A DNA stretch of 64,000 nt from Ctena decussata (lineage: Eukaryota; Mollusca; Bivalvia; Lucinida; Lucinidae). The position numbers and the translations under genes were made by a program. Below are positions 21,373 to 31,300 of this stretch, piece after piece. The notes under the pieces are model-generated. The model was not told the origin of the DNA. It made no database searches and was given only the letters and a program-made list of their open reading frames with translations. Positions within the stretch are counted from its first letter, which is position 1; every line of letters starts with the position of its first letter. The stretch is from assembly GCA_963989385.1 (NCBI GenBank), contig OZ022501.1:97138979-97202978 (forward strand). Reading direction: 5' to 3'.

Positions 21373-22160
21373 ATGTTACGTTACTGACAGTCTGGCTACA
21401 TTTAATGTGTATGACCACACCTCCATGCTATGACCGCCATTTTACGAGATAGATAAGGATATTTTCTTTTAAGGTAGCAAAGAGTGTCTGTATGAATAGG
21501 AAGGCAAATCATTTTAGGCTAAATTATCTCCGTTGAAGGTGTAATTAGCTGCTTTAAGTTAGGGTAGCTGAATGACCAAGCATTTGGAAAAGAGCTTCTC
21601 ATTCGATTTGTCATGCATGTCTTTCGTGAATCTTTTGTCAAATTTTTAAGAGCGGGGTGTGTAATTTGATTGTATTAATTCTTGATCACAACTCTGTACG
21701 TGTGTTTACCGAGCTTAGCTCGAGAGTCCTCTAAAGGGCGGGGGCATGAACCCAAGGTAAATTTTGAGATTTTAGATGCCAATTCCTGCATAAATTCTTG
21801 CCCCTCCCATGCAGCCCCCGCTGCTCCTACACCTATGCTCCAAACAGGAACACTTTGCATTTAGACGTAAATTCCTTGCACATAAAAATATTATGTGACA
21901 TCTTGTTGTGAATGAAAGTTTACATGTAATTTACAGATAATGTGTCATGCAGTGATTTCTGATATATATCCTGCGTCGTTATATACTGCTAGATTTCAGT
22001 ACATACTTTAAATCATCATTGAGCTCTCCTCAGGAACGCTCATGACTGGCATTCTAGAATAACTTAAGTGGAATGTCTGAAAAAGAGGTGTAATCAGAAT
22101 CAGAAGTGTTTACTGGTGGTACGTCCAAGGACAATCATTCACTAGGACCTGTGATCAGGG
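21373..22160. other. Intergenic, nothing recognised
   Basis: Mixed unique-looking sequence. The two opposite 60-codon frames at 21675-21864 are not supported by any motif. Confidence 0.4.
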
Positions 22161-22194
22161 AAGCTAGTCCATAGATAAAGACACAGATACAAAT

Positions 22195-22490
22195 TTTAAT
22201 TCATTACTGACCGTTCCAAGGCGGTAGTTCTGTTGTGGTTCTCTGTTGCCTGTTTTTGGTGTCAGAGTTTCTGTGATGTTTTACCTTATGTATGTTCTTA
22301 TTATTTTTGGTTCGGTTTGGGTTGCTGAGTGGCCACCTTTTGGGAACAAGCTGCTCACTCGGTTGGCCATATGTTCTCTGTATCTTGATTATTTGTAATC
22401 TTAGTTGTTTCCAACTATGGTTTGAGGGCTGGATTTGGATTTTGATTGTTTCAGTTCCTGGTCTTTGCATACTTTTTACTTTTACTGGGC
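22195..22490 (+). repeat. Penelope-like element terminal repeat (pseudo-LTR), copy B
   Basis: This segment, from TTCATTACTGACCGTTCCAA to GTCTTTGCATACTTTTTAC, is nearly identical to 38155-38450, which directly follows the Penelope-like RT ORF. It is also present inverted at 22755-22950. Terminal repeats in direct and inverted orientation are known for Penelope-like elements. Confidence 0.65.
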
Positions 22491-22698
22491 CCAAACCTTC
22501 ACCCTCACCCTCCGCTGCGGTGCACACAATTAGTTGGTAGTTCGGTTCGTATGGAGGTCTTATTTCTCTTACAGGTTTCTTATATGATATATGCATGTAA
22601 AATGACATTGTAATTGTATTTATATGGCCTCTTATTTATGCATCTATATATTATTATATGTTAGTCGGTTTAATAGCTATTCATAGCTAATGTTACTG

Positions 22699-22820
22699 GT
22701 TTGTAAACTCATCCGACTTCTATTAAAAGTAAAAAGATTACAAATAATCAAGATACAGATGTATCTTGATTATTTGTAATCTTTTTACTTTTAATAGAAG
22801 TCGGATGAGTTTACCAAACC
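22699..22820. repeat. Near-perfect 122-bp palindrome at an inverted Penelope-like junction
   Basis: Arms of about 60 bp meet at AGATACA-GA-TGTATCT (about 22751-22766), with one indel near the outer ends (GGTTTGTAAAC versus GGTTTGGTAAAC). It joins plus-oriented and minus-oriented copies of the same terminal repeat. Confidence 0.8.
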
Positions 22821-23165
22821 GAACCAAAAATAACCAAAAATAATAATAACATACATAAGGTAAAACATCACAGAAACTCTGACACCAAAAACAGGCAACA
22901 AAGAACCACAACAGAACTACCGCCTTGGAACGGTCAGTAATGAATTACTGGGGGGCTTAAATCGATTTTACAGGCCCAACCTCACCCTCAGTTTCTGAAG
23001 TGGTACAAAACATTTAGTTGGTTGTTCGGTTCGCATGATAACCCTCTAACTCGTCAATGAATCATCACGGTAAACACATAAATCAAATTTCAACACCATG
23101 AAGAAGCAAAGACGAGGACTCAACAGATACAACGGGCCGTCTGACAGGTGGAGATCCCTGTTTAA
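22755..23165 (-). repeat. Inverted copy of Penelope-like terminal repeat and 3' UTR (copy C)
   Basis: It reads as the complement of 37966-38240, including ACGGCCCGTTGTATCTGTTG, GTGTTTACCGTGATGATTC and GCCCCCCAGTAATTCATTAC. No RT frame is attached to it. Confidence 0.7.
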
Positions 23166-23530
23166 ACCCCCCAGTAGTTATTACTGACCGTCCCAAGGCG
23201 GTACTTTTGTTGCGGTTGCATTTGTTTTATGTTCGGTGCTGTTTAATTTATTGTGTTCTCAGTTTAATCCTTCTATCATTAAAATAGAAAATAGGTAAAA
23301 ATAATTGTAAAATGTTTTCATATAATTTGCTTAGTCCGTTGTAACCCGTCTGTTGGTCTAAATTATTTAGTTCAATAAAGATAGCTGAGTTGCCATCTAT
23401 TTGGGAAAGAGCTGCTGACTCGGCTTATCACTTGTAATTTATTGTTTGTTGGGATGTCTTTGTCAATCTTTCCCTTTGATGTTGGGGATAGGGTTTGGGA
23501 TCTGATTCAGTCAGTTCCTGAAGTGTAGTT
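23166..23530 (+). repeat. Diverged Penelope-like terminal repeat (copy D)
   Basis: It starts CCCCCCAGTAGTTATTACTG and keeps the order of landmarks seen in copies A and B (GACCGTCCCAAGGCGGTA, GCTGAGTTGCCATC, GAAAGAGCTGCTGACTCGGC) at visibly lower identity. Probably a related but different subfamily. Confidence 0.5.
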
Positions 23531-24073
23531 ACTCTTTAAATTATTAGTGTATACATATAAAAGTACATGTAAGAGATACTAAGACAGTGCATGCTAAAAA
23601 CACTTCATTATGATATCTATTTAAGTATTATATTATTACTGTACTCGGCAAGGGCCAGATCAAAAATATGTATGCCAAGACATTGTGCTAGATGGTGGCG
23701 CTTCGTGAGTGGCAGCTCAATTGCTAAACATCAGGCTCCACCCCACCATCCAGCCAATGTTCCAGATCAGACCCAAGCCAAGCAAAACAAAACAGTCTAC
23801 CTTTGCAGCCTGTCCTTTGTCCTAGTGTAAATGCGAAAAACGAAATTATTTGTGCATTAAGTGTCTCCGCAGAAAATACAAGCTACAAGACGAGGACCCT
23901 TGAGCCGAAAAAGCGAAAGTAAAAAAAAGACAAGAAGCAAAGATAGATCTACCAATATCAACTAAAACTAAGAGGCAACATAAAAAGCACAAATTAATAA
24001 AAGCAAAGCACAAAGCTAAACTAGCAAGCACATAAATTATAAATTAACAAGGAGCAACTAAAAGCAACTAACC
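23531..24073. other. Unassigned; A-rich right part
   Basis: It lies between the diverged terminal repeat and the LINE 3' end. 23880-24070 is strongly A-rich on the plus strand and could be LINE 3' UTR of the minus-strand LINE that follows. No gene was recognised. Confidence 0.4.
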
Positions 24074-25075
24074 TTACAAATAGCATTGAAATATCAAATA
24101 AAACAAACACAAAAAGGAAAAGCGTCTAAAAGCATGCAGAAAGCTAAGGCGCAGAACAAAAAGAGCAAACACAGCCCCTCCGTTCCAGGCATTTATTAGA
24201 CTTTTAAAATGATTGAAATTGTAGACCTCTCTGAAATGTTGAGGAAGAGAGTTCCACATTTTTTTCCTTTTTCCATTTACGCCTTAACCCCAGAAGGGGA
24301 CACAGACGGTGTACTTTTGTACACTGTGGTGTTGCAGGATGAGAGCCTACATATAGCCATGTAGCTATAGTAGGGATCTTTAACCTGCACAGGGGATGAC
24401 TCTCCCTGCACAGGGGGACTCCAGTTAACGTCCCGATCCGAAGGACGGCACACTTGTTAGCATCATCCCTGCAAATGATGCTAGAAAAAACGCGTTCGGA
24501 CATAGGAAGATTTCACCTTGGGTGAGGCTCGAACCCACGACCTCTGACTTCAGAGTCAAGTGCACTAACCACTGAGCCACCGCGCTTTCCCCGCACGCTG
24601 CACTGGAACGAAAGGAGCTGGAGCCGAATCTTGTTGTTCTTACCTGTGGGATCTCGGCCATTCTTGTGTACCTAGAAGTATAATGGTTATTTTTTAAAAC
24701 ATACCAAGTCATGTAAATAAGCAGGAGTTTCCTTATATAAAATTTTAAAAACTTCCAGTACCATTGTCCTTAGCCTCCGCAACTTCTGAGTAGGCAATTT
24801 GGACCAAGCAAGAGGAGTGTCATAGTCTGACACATAATCATTATATATAAAGCGAAGCGCTCGTTCCTGTATTTTCTCAAGTTTCTTAGTATTTGCTTCC
24901 CCACAGAAGTTCCAAGTCAGAGGACAATAGCTAAAATTTGACAAAATAAAAAAATGATAAATATTAAGTTTACCCAATTTGCAAAGGTTCTTACTAATAT
25001 GTTTTGAAACACTTAATTGTTTTGAAGCCTTTCTACAGATATTTGAAATGTGAATATCAAATTAAGCCCTTACAA
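24074..25075 (-). pseudogene. CR1-like LINE ORF2, C-terminal fragment, split by a SINE
   Basis: Minus-strand reading: ICRKASKQLSVSKHISKN, LSNFSYCPLTWNFCGEAN, LEKIQERALRFIYNDY, YLHDLVCFK, then a shift near 24700 and MAEIPQVRTTRFGSSSFRSS, and after the SINE, MWNSLPQHFREVYNFNHFK. This is the usual tail of CR1-type LINE reverse transcriptases, which end a few residues after FKSLI. A stop lies near 25060, and the sequence gives way to the Penelope-like element at about 25080. Confidence 0.75.
24262..24600 (-). mobile_element. tRNA-derived SINE inserted in the LINE fragment
   Basis: On the minus strand it begins with a tRNA-like head: GCGGTGGCTCAGTGGTTAG resembles a pol III A box, and GGGTTCGAGCC (about 24530) resembles a B box, 40-50 bp apart. 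It interrupts the LINE between FRSSAA and MWNSLPQ. The body continues about 270 bp to an A-rich end near 24262. It is not a functional tRNA: the cloverleaf continues into unrelated sequence. Confidence 0.7.
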
Positions 25076-25254
25076 GAGAAGTAAACTTATTTTCTCTTTT
25101 TGATATTCCAAAACGCAAGCATAGAAGTCATGTGATCATAATTCTTCTGCTCGATTCAATAACATCAAAAGATTCGAAACTGAATTAAAATGGATAAAAC
25201 TATTGCAATCAGCTTCTCCACTTGGTTTTAACGATAACATCTACCATGAGGGAA

Positions 25255-25259
25255 ATATC
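25255..25259. repeat. 5-bp target site duplication, left copy
   Basis: ATATC immediately outside the 5' LTR, matched by ATATC at 35329-35333. Five-bp duplications are usual for Ty3/Gypsy integrases. Confidence 0.95.
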
Positions 25260-27462
25260 TGTTACGAAATGGATCTACTCGTCCACTATGTCGTCGAGAT
25301 TATTTTAATCCTTTCAATCAGTAAGGCTACAGTTTTTAGGGTAACTGTGGTAATAAAACGTTTACGGAAATTGTGACTACGTTATGCATGGGTTGTTTGT
25401 GAATACCTCTCGTGGACAGCGTATTGCATGATTTTAAGGTGAATACCTGCACGAGTCTTTTGATTGTGGACAGCGTGTTGCATGATTTTAATGTGAGTAC
25501 CTGCACGCTTATATTCGAGTCCCATGATTTAAATGTGAGACGCATACTATTTATACGCCTATCTTTTATTGAAAAGTTAGACGTGGCTGTTTAATTCTTA
25601 TACTGAGGATGTTATATTGTTGTGTGCCCAGATTCTGTGTTAAGACCTAGAAGGGTAAGATTTTATTATATTTATTTAGAATAGTTTGGCTAAGAATGAA
25701 AAATGTGACTTCTTACTGATATGGTATGATTATATGTGTCGACTGATTTGATTTTGTTGGCAGTGATCAGGCTGCGCATGTGTCGACCGATTTTGTTAGT
25801 TAGTAAGCATGCTGCGCATAATATTTGTATATTAGGAAGTTTTGTAAATTTCGGAAATAGTTTATATCACTGATGTTGGTTGCAATGGTGTGCGTCTATT
25901 TGACGTCCAGTGACGTCAGTTGCATTCATGTTATTCATGTGACGTCAGTTGCATTCATGTTATTGCGACGTCAGCACTTTTTATATTAGTTTCACGTATA
26001 CGTGGCCTATAGAAGTAGATTGATTTGTAATGGAACTAATTTACTTACTCGTGACGTCAATTGACGCCATAGCATGCACCGCATTAAGGGTTTTTTTCAT
26101 AAGTTATAATGGTAACATTTGGTCATCATGCGTTTGATTTGCCTTCATTAGACGGCGTCATATGATATAACATCATTGATGTCATGATGTCAGATCAAAC
26201 GTTATGATCCCAAATGTGTTAGAAACGCTTATTCAGTTATTATATTCTATGGCAAATGGTATTACGCTTAGTTTAAAGAAATGAATTAATAAATATGCAA
26301 GTTAGATTTTGGTCAATCAATTTAATGTAAATAGGTCATTGTTTAGATTATTCATGTTTTATGTGGGGTATGTCATGGTAATGCCAGTTGACGTCAGTAT
26401 ACTTCTTGACAATGTTTGACGTCAGATCCTTCGACGCACATGCGTGGTAGGATCTACGTTTCTTCATTGGTGGAAGTGGTAAGCACACTTTTAGCTTTAC
26501 ATCGTGAGCGCGAGTCGTGTCTAGTGACACGGCTGGCGTGTGCACGTTATGCTCGGCATTCGCCGAGGGCGTTGTATGGTATTTCCAAGACAGGCCCAAG
26601 TCTTACGTATTGTTATTATGTAATTACAATGTATTAAGTGTAAGTTCGTTATTTTTAGGCACATCAAGTCCGGCAGTCAGCTGTTAGGACTTAGAGCCAC
26701 GTCTCACCTGGAGATTCGATATACGTCTCCAGGTTAATACCAACCCGGGTAGAGGCAGTTACAACGCCGTTTGTGCATGGTTCCTAAGCAGAGGCGGGAA
26801 GCACAAAATGTAGGCGGAAGTGGTTAGCACAGTTTTGCCAGATTCTGCGATAAGATCTGAAGGTCACATCAAGTGTGGGACAGCGTTCGTCCACTAAGGT
26901 GTGTTAATATATATAGACTGGTCCTTGGTACGATCCAGGGAGCGACCAGTATATAATCGTGCACGTGTTACTATAAGTTGGTGTTCCTCATGATATATGG
27001 ACTGGCCCATGACATGATCCAGGGAACGACGAATTGAAGTCTACCAACATAAGGCCTTGTTTTTTTTGTATGAGCTCAAACTAACGTTTTTTTTGTTCTT
27101 TGTGTTTTCCTTTAGTTCATGGCGCTGAGCCGAGTACGGTGTTGACGTCAGACGGTAATCTATTTGCGTATTGCACGCAAATCGATTACAGATTTGAAAC
27201 AAACACCTTACTTGGGCCAGCGACATGAACTGATATGTGTTGTATATTATTGTAATTGTGACAGTTGTAAATTGTATTGTTGTATATAGAATTTACATTA
27301 TATATATATAAACTTCAAAAAAAATTCTAACGTTGTTAGAGTTTCCTTGTTAGTGAAATACACTGGTAGATAACCCTTTAACCGGAAGTCACCCTCCGCC
27401 GTCCTGGCGACGCATAAGGCTCTACACCCGTGTCGAGCGTGTGTAAAACCTTCTGCGTAACA
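25260..27462 (+). repeat. 5' LTR (2203 bp)
   Basis: Begins TGTTACGAAATGG and ends GCGTAACA (TG...CA). It matches 33127-35328 almost base for base; I counted about ten substitutions and one 1-bp indel (a T-run of 8 versus 7 near 27091). It holds six perfect TGACGTCA octamers, a tandem pair of units around TTGCATGATTTTAA (25426-25512), and no long coding frame. The 5' U3/R/U5 borders are not resolvable by eye. Confidence 0.95.
25911..26424 (+). promoter_or_regulatory. Cluster of CRE (TGACGTCA) octamers in the 5' LTR
   Basis: Perfect palindromic TGACGTCA at 25911-25918, 25940-25947, 26052-26059, 26389-26396 and 26417-26424, and a sixth at 27143-27150. Several near matches (TTGACGTCC, CGACGTCA) lie among them. 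TGACGTCA is the consensus site of CREB/ATF bZIP factors. A role as an LTR enhancer is inference. Confidence 0.65.
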
Positions 27463-27480
27463 TGGTGTCAGAAGTGGGAT
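27463..27480 (+). promoter_or_regulatory. Primer-binding site, tRNA-Leu type
   Basis: TGGTGTCAGAAGTGGGAT starts directly after the LTR terminal CA. Its complement ends ...TCTGACACCA, as in the acceptor end of eukaryotic leucine tRNAs with CCA added. It would prime minus-strand cDNA synthesis. Confidence 0.85.
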
Positions 27481-28399
27481 TTGACTTCCGGTTAATATCT
27501 GCCAGTGTAAGACATTGACAATATATACAGAATCTAGGCAAAATTTTGTCAGTCATTTTTTTTATTATTATTGACTTTCTGATTGTTCTTTTCTAAGGTG
27601 ACGTAAGGCTGTGAATTTTAGGGGAGCAATTTTGCCACTAAATTCTTTGTAAATGTAACCTACACTCAATTAAGGCCAACTATCCTTATTCCCTGCGTGA
27701 TGAAGTGCGATAGCCCATGCATTAATTTGTGATAGAATGTAACAGGTTGCATATCTGAGTGGGGAAACTGAGGTTATATAGACCTGAATTGTCTTGGCAC
27801 GGATGATACATATTTAGTTTTAAGGTCCATTTGAGTACCTTGGCACTGCTGTTGCATGACAATCTGTTAGTTCATTAATTCAAATGTTTGTACGTTCTGT
27901 CGTAACCGTTACTGAGGTCCATTTTATGTCCTGATTTAGTAACGTAGGTTACTCGTAACGTAATATAATATCGTTACAATTAAACCTAAAAGCGGAATCT
28001 TAAGTTTGATTTACCGTTGGTATCTTATAAGGTTTTGTAATGTAGGACGTACAGTTGTCGTGTCAGTGTTAATACGTTGTGTTACATACGTTACGTTTGT
28101 ATATCCGATACGCTAGATCAAGTTGGGCGTAATTGTAATGTGGGTTATTTACGTCATCTAATTACGTCATTTAATAGTGAAAAGTAATTCTCGGCAAAGT
28201 CAACGTCAGTTTATGACGTCATTTCCGGTCTGTTATGAACGTAACTTTAATGGATACGTCCAGATCGCGAGTATACTAATTAATCAACGTTTTAGTTGGA
28301 TTAGTTTGTTATTATTATTGTTAACGTTTAAGTTAACGTGTGTGACTATAAGTGAACATCGGTTTCAGTTAAGTTAACGTGAGCATTACGTTAAGCGGC
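27481..28399 (+). other. Untranslated leader of the LTR retrotransposon
   Basis: About 920 bp between primer-binding site and gag start, AT-rich, with many ACGT-containing words (ACGTCA, GTAACG) but no open frame of note. The packaging signal would be expected here; nothing specific is visible. Confidence 0.5.
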
Positions 28400-31300
28400 A
28401 TGGATCAGTTAGTTAAGACGGGAAAGGAGTTAGGTTATGAGGGGCAGGCATTGCAGGAATTTGTAAGGCAACAGCAAGAGACTGAGAGGGCAGAAAGGCA
28501 CGCGGTAAGGGAATTTGATAAAGAAAGGATCGCGCAGGCCGAAAAAAAGATAGGCAAATTGAATTGGCTAGGATCGCGGCGGAAGAAGCTAAGATTGCGG
28601 CGGATAGGGAAATCGAGATGGCGCGGATCGAAAGTATAGAGCGGCAAGCCGAGAAAGATAGGGAAGCTAGGTTGTATCAAGTCGAAAGCGATAAGGAAGC
28701 AAAGTTGTCGAGCGAAGTTGAGTTAGAAAAGTTGAAGTACAGTTTTGAATTGCAGCAACGCGAGTTGAAGAATCAGATAGATTTGCAGAAGGTAACGTTT
28801 AGAGTTGAATTAGAAAAACAGAAGGCTGAAAAGTTAGCGCATGCGCGAGATCCCAAGTTACCGTATTTTGATGAAAGTAAGGACAAAATGGATAGTTACT
28901 TATCAAGGTTTGAGAAATACGCGACGGCGAATAAATGGGATAAAAACGTTTGGGCTGCATATTTAAGCACATTACTTAAAGGTCGCGCGCTTGATGTTTA
29001 TGATAGATTGTCTGTAGATGATGCAGCAGATTATGACAAGTTGAAAGATGCGTTGTTAAAGAATTTTGATATGACTGAACGCGGATTTAGGAAGAAATTT
29101 CGCTATGATAGGCCTGAAAAGCCCGAAACGTTTATTCAGTTTAGTAGTAGACTTAGGTCGTATCTTAATAAATGGTTGAAAATGGCGAAGGTAGACCAGT
29201 CTTATGAATCTGTTTGCGATTTTTTCGCTAGAGATCAGTTTTTAGAATCTTGTAGTAAAGAACTGTATGTTCATTTGAAACCGAAAACATTCACGAATCT
29301 AGGTGAGATGGCTAGGGAAGCAGATTTATTTGCAGAAGCACGTGGCGGTGTCTACGCTTGTGTTAATAAGGGGCAGCGTGATAGTAAGGGCGTAACTCAG
29401 AGTAGATCTGATAATAAGCCGAGTGCGAAGCCAGAGATAAAATGTAGTATTTGTGGTAAGGGACATTTAACATATAAATGTTTTAAGAATCCCGATAGGA
29501 AGCAAGCATATAGTGCGGAGATAGGTGCAAGTGCAAGCGGGTATAGCGGAAGTAAGGGGAGTAGTTATGCACCGAAAGATGAGACACAAAGATCACAGAG
29601 TAAGAGCGATACTGTACAGACGAAGGGTAGTAATTCAGATCGTGGCCGTGGTCGGGGTTATTCCCGCGGACGTGGTCGGGGTGGCGGACATCAAATGAGC
29701 TTTTGTAAAACTACAATGAATAGGTCTCATGAAATTGAAGGTCTCTATAAGAGTAAGGAAGAAAGTCCATTAATCGATAATAACGTGGATAGGGAAGGTG
29801 TCTGTTACTTTTTAAGGTCGCGATTACCAACAGCACAGGGTACGGTTAATGGTAAGACAGTTGTAGTTTTAAGGGACACAGGTTGTACTGGGTGTGTTGT
29901 TCGTAGAAACTTGGTTTCTAATGATCAGTTACTTGGTAGAGAGTCTGATGTAACTTTGATTGATGAATCTACCCAAAGGTATCCCTTAGCAATGGTTGAC
30001 ATAGATTGTCCATTTTTCACAGGAAAAACTGAGGCATTGTGCATGGAAGATACATTGTATGACCTAGTTATTGGAAATATTGACGGGTCAAAACTTCCCG
30101 ATATGTCCCATTTTGCAATGGCGGCAGTGACTAGGTCACAGGCTAAGCAAGGTGAAGAGGTCTATAGGAAACTTAAAGTTCCTGATCAAATTATTGCTAG
30201 TGATAAGGAGGCATTGAAGCAGGCCCAAGTTGTTGACCCTAAATTGAATGGCATAAGGCAAAGAGTGGAATCTGGGAATGTGACTATTAGTCGTGGATTG
30301 AACCGAGGTGAAACTAAGTTTATCCGAAAGAAAGATTTATTGTATAGGCAGTTTACTAAGGGAAACAAGGTCACTTTGCAACTTATTATCCCTGAAGGTT
30401 TTCGTGAAAAGGTGTTAAGATTGGCGCACGAAACCTTGATGTCAGGTCATTTGGGCATAAAGAAAACTGTGGATAGAGTGTTAACTGAGTTCTTTTGGCC
30501 TGGAATTTGTGGTGATGTGGCAAGGTTTTGTAAATCTTGTGACATATGTCAAAGGACTATTCAAAAAGGTCGTGTCACTAAGGTTCCTTTAGGAAAGTTG
30601 CCACAGATTGATACACCATTTAAACGAGTCGCTGTTGATATAGTTGGACCGATAGAACCTCGTTCTGACAGGAAATCCCGCTATATTTTAACAATGATAG
30701 ACTATGCGACGAGATATCCCGAGGCGGTAGCGTTACCCGGCATTGAAACGGAACGCGTAGCCGAAGCGTTAGTTGAGATGTTTAGTAGAGTTGGCATACC
30801 TGATGAAATGTTAACAGATTGCGGAAGTCAGTTTACTGCTGAGGTTATGAAAGAAGTAAGCAGGCTGTTATCACTCCAGCAGTTAACCACGACGCCGTAT
30901 CATCCTATCTGTAACGGTCTTGTAGAGCGTTTTCACGCGACGTTGAAGCAAATGCTACGTAGGATGTGCGCAGAACGTCCAAAAGACTGGGATAAATATC
31001 TCCCAGCACTACTGTTTGCAATAAGGGAGGTTCCGCAGGAGTCATTAGGGTTTTCTCCGTTCGAATTGTTATACGGACGTAACGTTAAGGGCCCTATGGC
31101 AATATTACGTGAATTATGGTCTGAAGAGGTACAGGATGAGCAGGTTCTGTCTACGTACCAGTACGTAATTGAGTTGAGAGAACGGTTAGAGCAGACGTGT
31201 AAGTTAGCACATGATAATTTACGGAAAGTACAGGTAAAGCAAAAGGCTTATTATGACAAACGCGCTAGGTCGCGTAAATTTAACGTGGGAGATAAAGTAC

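Noticed and set aside
22204..22608. 134-codon minus-strand frame as a gene
   Set aside because: It is antisense to a Penelope-like terminal repeat and recurs, shortened, at 38167-38433.
24204..24503. 99-codon minus-strand frame as a gene
   Set aside because: It lies across the SINE inserted in the CR1-like LINE; the frame is SINE sequence.
25336..26637. Small ORFs inside the LTRs (repeated at 33203-34504)
   Set aside because: They occur identically in both LTRs, overlap on opposite strands and show no domain; they are chance frames in LTR sequence.
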